Positions 37,024 through 45,156 of a stretch of DNA of 64,000 nt are shown here, piece after piece; position 1 is the first letter of the stretch; every line of letters starts with the position of its first letter. Position numbers and translations under genes: made by a program. The stretch lies in the NCBI GenBank assembly GCA_031254315.1, contig JAIRUQ010000007.1, forward strand, positions 59,792-123,791. The letters are read 5' to 3'. A model generated the notes under the pieces. It saw nothing but the letters and a program-made list of their open reading frames with translations. It made no database searches and was not told where the DNA came from. This DNA comes from Treponema sp. (lineage in GTDB: Bacteria > Spirochaetota > Spirochaetia > Treponematales > Breznakiellaceae).

Positions 37024-37836
37024 TTACCGATTAACGTTACCATCCCTTTCAATTGTCATATATTCCAGTAAAACCGGGTATCTTGTCAATAAATCCCCGT
37101 ATTTTTCCAATTCATTAAACCTTAACTGAGTTTCAATATTGGTTTCCGCCATTCTGGCTAACGAAGAAGAGACATATTCACGCTGGCTTGAAAGAAATTC
37201 TTCGTATAAAAGGCGGATTTGTCTGTAAAGTACAAAATCCGGGTACTTTGCCGAGTGAATAACAAACGAAAAATTGCGAATTTCAGGAAAAAAACTTAGA
37301 ATTTCCATTTCTATTTCGATATCGGGGCTTCCCGACATAATTCTTTCAAGTCTGTCGCTGTCATTTCTGGCGGAAGAAAGGGAGCGCAGGAGCATAGACT
37401 CGATATTCTGAGCGACAGTCTGTAAATGGGCGTCTAAGTCATCCTGCCCCGCGAGGTTATACGCTTCTGTTAGAGAGGGGAGTCTTTTTGGGTCAATGTT
37501 AAAGTTAATCTCCCCCTTTATATCCCATGAAAAATCGGCGTTTGAAAGACCCGCAAAAGAAGCGTAAGTCATCCCCGAAGGCAGGGAACTGCCAAAATTT
37601 ATTGGGAAACTTGTATGCTCAGGCTTAAAAACAGCGATTTTTACATTTGTGGGGATCAATTTATACCATACCCAGCGGAATTCACCGGATTGAACAAGGT
37701 CAGGGTCAACGCCATGTGTTTTTGAGTTAATTACACCGTATTGTCCCGGGGGAACCGAAAACTGCGCCCATCCAAACATAAAGGCAGTCCCGCCAAGTGC
37801 AAGCAATATCAACAGGGTGATAAAAAACTTCTTCAT
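37024..37836 (-). CDS. membrane-anchored SPFH/band 7-like protein
   Basis: The 270-residue protein has an N-terminal membrane helix (residues 5-25) then the SPFH-like start VPPGQYGVINSKTHGVDPDL, the FSWDIKGEINFNIDPKRLP strands and a helical region with Leu/Arg repeats. Proteins of this type form membrane scaffolds. The start has no Shine-Dalgarno; TATAGT lies 5 nt upstream. It is divergent from the next gene with 19 bp between start codons. Confidence 0.6.
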   Translation of the reverse strand: MKKFFITLLILLALGGTAFMFGWAQFSVPPGQYGVINSKTHGVDPDLVQSGEFRWVWYKLIPTNVKIAVFKPEHTSFPINFGSSLPSGMTYASFAGLSNADFSWDIKGEINFNIDPKRLPSLTEAYNLAGQDDLDAHLQTVAQNIESMLLRSLSSARNDSDRLERIMSGSPDIEIEMEILSFFPEIRNFSFVIHSAKYPDFVLYRQIRLLYEEFLSSQREYVSSSLARMAETNIETQLRFNELEKYGDLLTRYPVLLEYMTIERDGNVNR

Positions 37837-37841
37837 ACTGT

Positions 37842-37849
37842 ACTATAAT
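37842..37849. promoter_or_regulatory. overlapping divergent -10 boxes
   Basis: On the plus strand TATAAT (37844-37849) is 6 nt before the ATG at 37856. On the minus strand TATAGT (37842-37847) is 5 nt before the ATG at 37836, with TTTACT 17 nt further up. The two starts cannot be used at the same time by two polymerases, and each promoter reaches into the other gene. Confidence 0.55.
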
Positions 37850-37855
37850 GTATAA

Positions 37856-38227
37856 ATGGCAAATAGTAAAGAGCGGGAAGAAGGGGATATTAAAGAGAAA
37901 AGGAATAATCGAAGGGGCAAACAGCCTGTAGTTTGGCTTCTTAGAGCCGCTTTAGCAGTTTCAATTATTTCTTTTATTATTTATCTTATTGACGCGGATT
38001 TTTCTGACAACACTCTTTTTATTCTGCTAAAAATAGTGCGCTATTCTTCGTTCCTTGTATGTGTCTGTTCTTTTTATAAAGTAATTGAAGGCATTTATTA
38101 TCTTATCATCCGTCCTTTGTCGGCGCGTTCATTAAAGATTCTTCAGTATTTGGCGCTAATCATTGTAGGCTTGGCGCTTATTTTTCTTGAGGCTCTTATT
38201 ACGGCGTTTTCGGGGGGGAGCGTGTGA
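37856..38227 (+). CDS. small integral membrane protein
   Basis: The 123-residue protein has a charged N-terminus (residues 1-25) and three membrane helices (about 26-45, 52-75 and 95-118). I recognise no family. It is probably translated from a leaderless transcript. Its stop is followed by the hairpin block at 38240-38345. Confidence 0.6.
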   Translation: MANSKEREEGDIKEKRNNRRGKQPVVWLLRAALAVSIISFIIYLIDADFSDNTLFILLKIVRYSSFLVCVCSFYKVIEGIYYLIIRPLSARSLKILQYLALIIVGLALIFLEALITAFSGGSV

Positions 38228-38309
38228 CGCCCAAGCATGCACCGCGTCAAGCGGTGTAGATGAATTATGCTAACACGGCGTGGCGCTAAATAAACGTGAC
38301 TAAGATGAA

Positions 38310-38345
38310 AAGGGCGCGAAGGCTTTAGCCTGAGTAGCGCGCCTT
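38310..38345. repeat. stem-loop with the shared AAGGCTTTAGCCTGA tip
   Basis: The tip AAGGCTTTAGCCTGA (38319-38333) is identical to 1765-1779. Its basal stem is AAGGGCGCG with CGCGCCTT, different from the GCATTTTT/AAAAATGC stem at the other site, but again paired. A second hairpin, CACCGC with GCGGTG, lies at 38241-38257. The rest of 38228-38442 shows no gene. Confidence 0.5.
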
Positions 38346-38442
38346 GAGCAATTAGCAATGAGGCACTTGTCGAATGTGAAAATTATGGTATAATATGTAA
38401 AGGGCGGCTGAAAAGCGGTTAATATTTTATAAAGGGGAGAAG

Positions 38443-38667
38443 ATGAATAAATATATTAATGTAAATGAAAGGCGGATAAATATAGGGGAAATAAATTATT
38501 ATATTCCCAGGCAGTCCGTCTCAAAGAAGGATAAAAACGTTAAAGAATATGTAATAAACATTTATTTCAAGAATAACGATTCTATAACGTTATTCTTTAA
38601 TGACGAGGGGCGGAGAAACGATATATTATCCTGTTTGGATTATGAGTTGGGAGTCATGCAACGATAG
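38443..38667 (+). CDS. small protein, function unknown
   Basis: The 74-residue protein has AAGGGGAG 3-6 nt before its ATG. It is polar, with VIPRQSV-like strands and the segment NIYFKNNDSITLFFNDEGRR, a short beta-rich fold. AT-rich third positions differ from neighbours. It lies in the accessory patch just before palindromic element copy A. Confidence 0.5.
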   Translation: MNKYINVNERRINIGEINYYIPRQSVSKKDKNVKEYVINIYFKNNDSITLFFNDEGRRNDILSCLDYELGVMQR

Positions 38668-38700
38668 CCAGCTAGCTAGACAAAAACGTAAGTTTTAAAT

Positions 38701-38800
38701 ATCTACGCTCTTTAGAAATGTAGGCTTGTAGATTTTAATTGGGGACATATCAGAGCAAAAACTCCGTGGTGGAACACGACGTTTTTGCTCTGACAGCTCC
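38701..38800 (+). repeat. palindromic element, copy A (right part missing)
   Basis: It starts ATCTACGCTCTTTAGAAATG, shared with copy B, followed by CTTGTAGATTTTAATTGGGG, shared with copy C. The central stem pairs CAGAGCAAAAAC (38751-38762) with GTTTTTGCTCTG (38781-38792), 12 perfect pairs. The right terminal repeat is not found, so the copy is truncated after about 38800. Confidence 0.65.
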
Positions 38801-38869
38801 CTTTGCGTGTTTTATGGTCGCCCATTTGAATGTACGGTACATCTGATGAGCGACTTCCGGCTCCTGATT

Positions 38870-39130
38870 TTACCAATTCGCACCTGCAGTTTTCAGCACT
38901 TTCGGAGTGGTATTAAGAGTGTTTGTAGTACCAAGAGTGCCTTTGGGAAACTCCCTTTTAGTACCAAGAGTGTTTTTTGTAAACTCCCTTACGGCACCAA
39001 GAGTGTTTGTGGTAAACTCCTTACTCTTAGAATCCAGTTCCTCTGAGAAGTCTTTCAGGTTTGAAACATAGGCTTCCAGGTTTGAAGCGAAGGCTTCCAA
39101 GTCATTTAAAGTTAATTTCGTGTTTTCCAT
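38870..39130 (-). CDS. small protein with 11-residue helical repeats
   Basis: The 86-residue protein has AAGGAG 9 nt before its ATG. After a helical start (NDLEAFASNLEAYVSNLKDF) it contains three 11-residue repeats of the type REFTKNTLGTK, encoded by three near-identical 33-bp units (about 38926-39030). Hendecad repeats often form coiled coils. No family is recognised. It lies between element copies A and B. An antisense frame across it is an artefact of the repeats. Confidence 0.55.
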   Translation of the reverse strand: MENTKLTLNDLEAFASNLEAYVSNLKDFSEELDSKSKEFTTNTLGAVREFTKNTLGTKREFPKGTLGTTNTLNTTPKVLKTAGANW

Positions 39131-39228
39131 GATTTTATCTCCTTATATTTATAAGATAAGAATATTTATTTCGAAAGGAAAGGAAAAAATTCTAAAAAAA
39201 GTTATATATGAAGGTGTAATATTTCAAT

Positions 39229-39360
39229 ATCTACGCTCTTTAGAAATGTATGCTCAAGAAGTTCATCTGGGGGCTCGTCAGAGGTCAAGCGCACCGTGGC
39301 GGAGCCACGGCACGCTTACCTCTGCCACCCCTCAAGTACTTAATTAGCATACATTTCTGA
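39229..39360 (+). repeat. palindromic element, copy B
   Basis: Terminal inverted repeats are TAGAAATGTATGCT (39241-39254) and AGCATACATTTCT (39346-39358). The inner stem pairs CAGAGGTCAAGCG (39279-39291) with CGCTTACCTCTG (39313-39324), one bulge, and closes with CCGTGG/CCACGG. The stem sequence differs from copies A and C but still pairs. It faces copy C in inverted orientation across the leucine-rich lipoprotein gene. Confidence 0.75.
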
Positions 39361-39534
39361 ATTTGTGGTCAAATTTACATCTCTATTCTGGGGTTGGTTG
39401 GGATTGACTTTTTGTCCAATATTAATCAAAAATGTCGATTTCCCCCCCAATCCCTTGTAACCTTTTTCAAAGATTGGCATTATATTAATAATGAGTAGAG
39501 AGAGTACGCCCATTTTAACTTTGCAAAACTCAAG

Positions 39535-39602
<68 letters not shown>

Positions 39603-39628
39603 TTATACACCTAATAGCCTAAACCATG

Positions 39629-39655
39629 TCAAGCCCCTTCGGGGCTTGGCTCTTT
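39629..39655 (+). terminator. terminator-like hairpin CAAGCCCC/GGGGCTTG
   Basis: CAAGCCCC and GGGGCTTG pair around TTC, followed by GCTCTTTT. No plus-strand gene ends just upstream, so it may be a relic or an insulator before the lipoprotein gene. A further hairpin GTCCGC/GCGGAC lies at 39673-39690. Confidence 0.4.
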
Positions 39656-39839
39656 TAAGGTATGGATTTACTGTCCGCTCACGCGGACGACGGGTCAACT
39701 ATCTAATAGCATATATTTTCTCACCTCTTAAAATTGAGTATTACTTTGCCCTTTTTTTCTTTCCTCTTTGGAATACCGCTCTTTTGAGCTGTATATACTG
39801 TCGAGCGGACATTAAACGCCAAATGAAAAAGGAAGTTGT

Positions 39840-40379
39840 ATGAAAACAAACAAATTCAAATTGTTCGGAATTATTGCGCTTGTCGCAATAATTGGAGTTA
39901 CTTTTGCCGCCTGCGCTAACCCAGCAAGCGATTTTGAGGTAAACGTTATTAACGGCGGCAAGTCGGTAGTCATTTCTCATTATAGCGGGGATAAATGGAA
40001 AGTTGTTATTCCGTCAAAAATACGGAATTTGCCAGTTACCAGTATTGGGGGTGGAGCATTTCAATGGAAAAGCCTTATCAAGGTAACCATTCCCAACAGC
40101 GTTACCACTATTGAGTACATGGCGTTTTCCGACAACCAACTGACCAGCGTTACCATTCCCAACAGCGTTACCACCATTGGGGATTATGCGTTTGCCGAAA
40201 ACCAACTGATCAGCGTTACCATTGGAGCAAATGTAGATGTAGCTTGGTATGCATTCAGTGGTGTTGTTAGGGATAGTCGGGTCAGTATTGGTTTTAAGGA
40301 AGCATACGACAGCAACGGCAAAGTGGCAGGGACGTATACAAGACCTAATACCAGTAGCACTACTTGGACAAAGAAGTAG
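39840..40379 (+). CDS. BspA-like leucine-rich repeat lipoprotein
   Basis: The 179-residue lipoprotein has a signal ending TFAACA. Residues 60-150 hold BspA-type (LRR_5) repeats: SLIKVTIPNSVTTIEYMAF, QLTSVTIPNSVTTIGDYAF, QLISVTIGANVDVAWYAF. Such proteins are surface-exposed and bind host or other bacterial surfaces in oral and gut treponemes. AAGGAAG precedes the ATG. Two inverted element copies (B and C) bracket the gene. Confidence 0.8.
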   Translation: MKTNKFKLFGIIALVAIIGVTFAACANPASDFEVNVINGGKSVVISHYSGDKWKVVIPSKIRNLPVTSIGGGAFQWKSLIKVTIPNSVTTIEYMAFSDNQLTSVTIPNSVTTIGDYAFAENQLISVTIGANVDVAWYAFSGVVRDSRVSIGFKEAYDSNGKVAGTYTRPNTSSTTWTKK

Positions 40380-40434
40380 GCACAAGTAGTAACAATGAGA
40401 AAAGAACTATGAGAGTGGGAAATATAATGCCAAC

Positions 40435-40567
40435 AAATTTAGAAATGTATGCTCATTAGGTACTTGAGGGGTGGCAGGGCAAAAATGTCGTGCTCCGTCA
40501 CGGCATTTTTTGCTCTGACAGGCCCCCAATTAAAATCTACAAGCATACATTTCTACAGAGCGAAGAC
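40435..40567 (-). repeat. palindromic element, copy C
   Basis: Perfect 14-bp terminal inverted repeats TAGAAATGTATGCT (40440-40453) and AGCATACATTTCTA (40542-40555). The inner stem pairs CAGGGCAAAAATG (40475-40487) with CATTTTTTGCTCTG (40504-40517) with one wobble and one bulge. Reverse-complemented it aligns along its length with copy B and its left two thirds with copy A. Confidence 0.75.
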
Positions 40568-40601
40568 ATTGAAAGATTACGTTTTATCTATGAAGCTGGT
40601 A

Positions 40602-40632
40602 TTTATTCGTCTTAATTCGTGTAATTCGTTGA
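40602..40632. repeat. half arm of the CGAAT-periodic palindrome
   Basis: ATTCGTCTTAATTCGTG and the next AATTCGTTGATC repeat the right arm of the palindrome at 32771-32911. No partner arm is nearby. Confidence 0.45.
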
Positions 40633-40646
40633 TCTCTTCACTTCTC

Positions 40647-41708
40647 TCATTGCTCAACCTTCAGTATCCGCCAAACATTCTGCGTCTCCTGCCCAATCCG
40701 CCAAAAGCCAATCGAGTTAATATTCATTGATTTGTACATTTCCATTTTGGCGGAAATCGAATACTCATCTTCATAGTAAACCTTAACAGATACATTTACA
40801 TCGTAATTAAAAGTAGATATTCCGTTCTCCCGCCCGACTTCCCCGACATTCATTGTGTTTATCAGTCTTTCTGTCGTTGAAAAAATAAGCGCACGGTGAT
40901 GGTTCTGGTTTGCCCATGCCCGTCCGTAAAACGGAATACCCATGACAAGTTTTTCCCGTCCTATTGCGCTTAACGAATATTCCGCTACACGTCTGCACCA
41001 TTGAAGAGACGCTACAGGACCGGCTGTTCCGCCGCCCCAGTGTTCGTCGTATGCCATTACAAAGATTTTATCTACATAGGGTTTGATTGTTTCATAGTCA
41101 TAAACATCATTTGAAAGTTTTCTTGTGCGGGCATAGAGAGCGACCGTAAATATTTTGCCGCGAAGCCCCGCTTGTAACTCTCTAAGGAATGAAAGAAACG
41201 CCTCTCCGTCCCTTGGAGGGATATTTTCAAAATCGATCTGCAAACCGTCAAAATTTCCCGTTGCCGCGATTAAGTCCGCTATTAATTCCCTGCGTTCCTT
41301 GCTTTCGGGAGCGAGCGTAAAGTGAGTCAGTGAATTGCTTTGGCAGGTTACAACCAGATGAACCCTTCCCGTGTAGCCTGAAAGGTTTTGCCTTCTTGGA
41401 ACAGAAGTAAGACTTCCGTACATATCGACTTCGGCTCCAAAATAGCCTACGTCCGTAATTGGAAGCCCTCTTGTAAGAGCCGCTTCCTGACCTGCCAGCA
41501 CATAGCCCCATACCTCATTGAACGTGGTAACAGGCAAATCCACGGACGGGTCTGTAATAAAAGCGTTGAGAGATTCATCAAACTCGATAATTTCCGAATC
41601 TTCCGTTTCCTTCAAACGGTTGCCGGAAGTGCCGGTACAATCAATCATAATAAATAATAACGCGATTATGCCTATTAAAAAACAAGGCTTAAATACTGAA
41701 TGTTTCAC
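40647..41708 (-). CDS. GH18-like glycosidase lipoprotein
   Basis: The protein has the GH18 signature DGLQIDFE at about residues 154-161, with the acid/base Glu161, and later MAYDEHW and GIPFYGRAW, typical of chitinase-fold and spore-wall hydrolases such as SleL. It probably cleaves peptidoglycan or chitin-like substrates. The signal ends IMIDC (Cys24). I start it at the GTG at 41708 (353 residues) because TATACT lies 7 nt upstream and the signal peptide then begins correctly; a TTG at 41747 would add 13 residues. Confidence 0.75.
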   Translation of the reverse strand: MKHSVFKPCFLIGIIALLFIMIDCTGTSGNRLKETEDSEIIEFDESLNAFITDPSVDLPVTTFNEVWGYVLAGQEAALTRGLPITDVGYFGAEVDMYGSLTSVPRRQNLSGYTGRVHLVVTCQSNSLTHFTLAPESKERRELIADLIAATGNFDGLQIDFENIPPRDGEAFLSFLRELQAGLRGKIFTVALYARTRKLSNDVYDYETIKPYVDKIFVMAYDEHWGGGTAGPVASLQWCRRVAEYSLSAIGREKLVMGIPFYGRAWANQNHHRALIFSTTERLINTMNVGEVGRENGISTFNYDVNVSVKVYYEDEYSISAKMEMYKSMNINSIGFWRIGQETQNVWRILKVEQ

Positions 41709-41715
41709 CGCTTTA

Positions 41716-41721
41716 AGTATA
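41716..41721 (-). promoter_or_regulatory. -10 box of the GH18-like gene
   Basis: TATACT on the minus strand lies 7 nt before the GTG start. The -35 (TGGTTT at 17-nt spacing) is weak, so this is the least certain of the leaderless promoters. Confidence 0.4.
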
Positions 41722-41776
41722 ATGCAGAAAGACAGATAAAACCACAAGTTAAGAAAAACTCCTTTTTCCCGTCAAA

Positions 41777-41805
41777 TTGACATTTTTTTTTAATTTTTTT
41801 ACAAT
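41777..41805 (+). promoter_or_regulatory. promoter of the MMPL gene, leaderless start
   Basis: TTGACA (41777-41782), 17-nt spacer, TACAAT (41800-41805), then 7 nt to the ATG at 41813. The -35 is consensus. A TTG start at 41777 suggested by the open frame is therefore the -35 box, not a codon. Confidence 0.7.
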
Positions 41806-41812
41806 ATTGATA

Positions 41813-44383
41813 ATGTTAACACTGGAAACACTATTTAAACGCCCCCGTCTTATTGTGGCGGTTATTATGGTGATAACTGTCTTCTTTGCCCTTTCCCTGA
41901 CACGGGTCGAGCTTGACAACAACAACCTCCGCTTTGTGCCTTCGGATGATCCTGCCTTATCTGTCTCACGGCACATAGACGAAATGTTCGGCAGTTCACT
42001 TTTTATTCTCGTTGGGCTTGAGCGTGAAAACGGAACCGTATTTGACGGCGATTTTCTTAACCGTATTCGTGTCTATGTTGATGAAGTAAAAAAAATATCG
42101 ATAGTAAGAGAAGTTGTTTCGATTATAAGCGCGGATTACATTACATTGACGGACGGAGCCATTGTTGTTGAGACTCTTGTCCGTGATGATTTTTCCGGTA
42201 CGCCGCAGGAAATAGCGGAGCTCAAGCGCAGACTGCTTTCTTGGGACCTTTACGACCACGCGATGGTTTCCGATGATTTTACCGCGACCCAAATATTGAT
42301 ACCGCTTTCTATTTCGCAGGAAGAGGCGAGCCTTCCGACAGTAAGCGGAGAATTTCTTTTTATAAGAGATTTAGCGCGCGAAATGTTTGACGGTCTTTGC
42401 AATGTCTATGTTACGGGAATGCCCGTCATTGTCGCTACAATAAATGAAGAGATGACGGCAGACCTTAAACTTTTGATTCCTTTAGTAGTTATTGTTGTAA
42501 TGGCGATACTGCTTATTTCATATAGAAAGTTTACGGGACTTGTCCTTCCCATGGTCGCGGTGGTTGTAGCGGTTGTCTGGGCAATGGGAGCGATACCTCT
42601 TTTTGGCTTCAAACTCTCCGTGATAAGCACGGTTCTGCCTGTAATACTTGTAGCGACAGGAAACGCGTACACAATTCATATTGTAACGCACTACCTTACG
42701 GATCGCGGAAAGACAAAAATGAATTGGGAAGAGCATAAACTTTATGTCCTTAAAGCGTTACGCAAAATATTGAAGCCTGTCTCATTAACAGCGGTTACAA
42801 CTATCGCCGGATTTTTCTCGTTGTGTTTTACCGTTGTGCCTCCGATAAAAGAGTTCGGTTATTTCGCCTGCTTCGGTATTTTCGCGTCCTATGTCGCCTC
42901 TGTTACGCTTATTCCAAGCTTATTAATAATAAAAGGACCTGAGAAAAAGAACAGTGAAAAGAAAGGAAGCGAAACGACTCTTATCGCCGACAGCTTGATG
43001 TTCATGGCAGGTAAAAGGAAAACGATTATTTTTCTTGTTGTGTGTGTAATAGCCGCTTCTATAATTGGGACAACAAAAGTAACAAGCGATAACGCAATGA
43101 TTGAGTATTTTAAGCCCGATACCGATGTCGCCAAATCCGACAAATTCATCAGGGATAATTTTGGCGGCTCAAAAATCGTCAATGTAGTTTTACAGTCCGA
43201 AAGTTATGAGATGACTCTGCATCCTGCGACACTTACCGCCCTTGACTCTCTTGGTTCACGTCTTGAAAGAATGTCCGATGTCGGCAAGGTGATGGGTTTT
43301 ACGGATATGATAAAAAGGATAAATCAAATACTTAACGCTCAATCCGATCCTGCGGGACGGCAAAGGACGGAAGAACCGTCTGATTTTGATGATTTCGGTT
43401 TTGGATTTGATTCATGGGGTTTTGATGACGTGTATACAGAAACAATCGAGAATAAAACGCCAAGCGAAGAAACTTATTTTTCAGAAACTGAATTCTTCAC
43501 TCTTCTTGAAACCGCCTCAGGCGAGCCTCTCGTTATAAGCGCTAGCGATCTTGTCAAAGAAGTTAAACGCCGGCTTAATTATGAAGGCTCCGCGTATTAT
43601 GAAGTACCCGCCGATCCTTCCCGTTACGGAATGGACACACCCGAAGATTTACAGAGACTCGTATCAAACTATTTAGTTTTACTTTCAGGAGGCATTTCAA
43701 ATTACGCGAACGATCCCCTTGAACCTTCAGCGATAAAATCAACAGTTCAATTAAGAACTATGGGAATGGAAGACACTCAGATAATCGTTGATGAAATCTA
43801 CCGCTACCTATCAGAACACGCTCCGCCAAATGTAAATGTTACAGTCGGCGGCTCAACATTGGTAGAAGGCTCCATTAACACACTTATCGTTCAGTCTCAA
43901 TTAACATCGATACTTATTTCGCTCATCTGTGTTTTTATAATAGTCTCGGCGTTTAACCGCTCATGGGTTGCAGGGCTCATCAGCATACTGCCGCTTTCAA
44001 TTTCCGTATTGGTCAATTTCGCCGTTATGGGATTTGTCGGTATTAAACTGAACCTTGGCACGGCAATGATGGCGGCAGTTTCAATAGCGGTCGGGATTGA
44101 TTTCGCTATTCATTACATTGAAGCCGCAAAACGTGAATACAAAGGCGGAGAAGGGGACTTCCTGCGCAGAGGTTTTTTAAGTTCCGGCAAAGCGATTGTA
44201 ATTGACGCCGTTTCAAACGGCGCGGGATTCGCCGTGCTTTTGTTCTCACGCTTCAATATGCTGGTTGACTTTGGTTTGTTAGTAGCGATAACAATGTTTA
44301 CAAGCGCTCTTGTAAGCCTTACCGTTTTACCCGCGCTTATAGGTTTAATTAAACCAAAATTTATTACAGGGGGAGTAAAATGA
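41813..44383 (+). CDS. RND/MMPL-family exporter
   Basis: The 856-residue protein has the RND layout of two six-helix halves, each preceded by a large periplasmic loop. Helix-1 is near residues 10-30 and the second half starts near 410. A TGNAYTIHIVTHY segment is typical of the MMPL/HpnN group. A Asp/Phe-rich insertion (about 515-560) lies in the second loop. It is first in a three-gene operon with a LolA-like protein and an outer-membrane protein, so it probably exports a lipid or lipoprotein. The next gene overlaps by 4 bases. Confidence 0.85.
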   Translation: MLTLETLFKRPRLIVAVIMVITVFFALSLTRVELDNNNLRFVPSDDPALSVSRHIDEMFGSSLFILVGLERENGTVFDGDFLNRIRVYVDEVKKISIVREVVSIISADYITLTDGAIVVETLVRDDFSGTPQEIAELKRRLLSWDLYDHAMVSDDFTATQILIPLSISQEEASLPTVSGEFLFIRDLAREMFDGLCNVYVTGMPVIVATINEEMTADLKLLIPLVVIVVMAILLISYRKFTGLVLPMVAVVVAVVWAMGAIPLFGFKLSVISTVLPVILVATGNAYTIHIVTHYLTDRGKTKMNWEEHKLYVLKALRKILKPVSLTAVTTIAGFFSLCFTVVPPIKEFGYFACFGIFASYVASVTLIPSLLIIKGPEKKNSEKKGSETTLIADSLMFMAGKRKTIIFLVVCVIAASIIGTTKVTSDNAMIEYFKPDTDVAKSDKFIRDNFGGSKIVNVVLQSESYEMTLHPATLTALDSLGSRLERMSDVGKVMGFTDMIKRINQILNAQSDPAGRQRTEEPSDFDDFGFGFDSWGFDDVYTETIENKTPSEETYFSETEFFTLLETASGEPLVISASDLVKEVKRRLNYEGSAYYEVPADPSRYGMDTPEDLQRLVSNYLVLLSGGISNYANDPLEPSAIKSTVQLRTMGMEDTQIIVDEIYRYLSEHAPPNVNVTVGGSTLVEGSINTLIVQSQLTSILISLICVFIIVSAFNRSWVAGLISILPLSISVLVNFAVMGFVGIKLNLGTAMMAAVSIAVGIDFAIHYIEAAKREYKGGEGDFLRRGFLSSGKAIVIDAVSNGAGFAVLLFSRFNMLVDFGLLVAITMFTSALVSLTVLPALIGLIKPKFITGGVK

Positions 44384-45156
44384 AAAAAAATATTTTAGTA
44401 CTAATTATTTTAACATTAACAGTTTTTACACTAAACGCTCAGGACGCGCTGTCGATTGTCCGCGCCTCAAGGGACAGGATTATCTCTGATACTGTTTCTA
44501 CAAGATCGCGGATGTTGATACAGGACAGAAACGGCTCTGTAACGGAGAGGCTTATCGATCAGTATTCAAAGGACGGACCGCGCGGACACAGAGCCGTAAT
44601 TGTGTTCCAACAGCCGGCTTCCGTTAGGGGAGTGCGCTTCCTTACAATGGAAAACCAAAACGGCTCCGATGACCGCTGGATTTATCTTCCAGCTCTTGGC
44701 GGAGAGCCTAACCGCATAGGAGCCGCCGACGGTTCAAGAAGTTTTCAAGGAACGGATTTTTCAAATGACGATATTTCTTCCGCCAGCAGAAGCCCAGACT
44801 TAGATACCCACACTCTGCTAAGGGAAGAAAGTTTAAACGGCAGTCCTTGTTATGTGATACAGTCAGTTCCAAGAGACAATTCATATCAATATTCAAGAAT
44901 GGTTCAATGGGTTGATAAATCGACAATGGTAACGATGAAGGTCGAGCTTTACAACAGGGCAGGGGTTTTGGTTAAACTTTTAGAAATTTTAAGGCTTCAG
45001 GTAGTACAGGAGCGTCTTTCAATAATGTCAACAAGGATGACGACTATAGCAGATAACACCTCCACAACTCTTAATGTAGAGATGCTAAGATACAATGATC
45101 CTGTTCCTGAATCTGTGTTTACATTAGACTACTTAAAGACGGGAAGGGCGAGATGA
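44380..45156 (+). CDS. LolA-like outer-membrane lipoprotein-sorting protein
   Basis: The 258-residue protein has a signal ending LNAQDA and the LolA-like fold with RSRMLIQDRNGSV, RFLTMENQNGSDDRWIYLPAL and QGTDFSNDDI, the DUF-type sorting protein found beside RND exporters. It is periplasmic and may carry a lipid between exporter and outer membrane. It overlaps both neighbours by ATGA, indicating coupled translation. Confidence 0.82.
   Translation: MKKNILVLIILTLTVFTLNAQDALSIVRASRDRIISDTVSTRSRMLIQDRNGSVTERLIDQYSKDGPRGHRAVIVFQQPASVRGVRFLTMENQNGSDDRWIYLPALGGEPNRIGAADGSRSFQGTDFSNDDISSASRSPDLDTHTLLREESLNGSPCYVIQSVPRDNSYQYSRMVQWVDKSTMVTMKVELYNRAGVLVKLLEILRLQVVQERLSIMSTRMTTIADNTSTTLNVEMLRYNDPVPESVFTLDYLKTGRAR

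Noticed and set aside
38926..39030. Possible CRISPR or intergenic tandem repeat
   Set aside because: Units are 33 bp without spacers and keep a reading frame with a good Shine-Dalgarno, so they are coding repeats.
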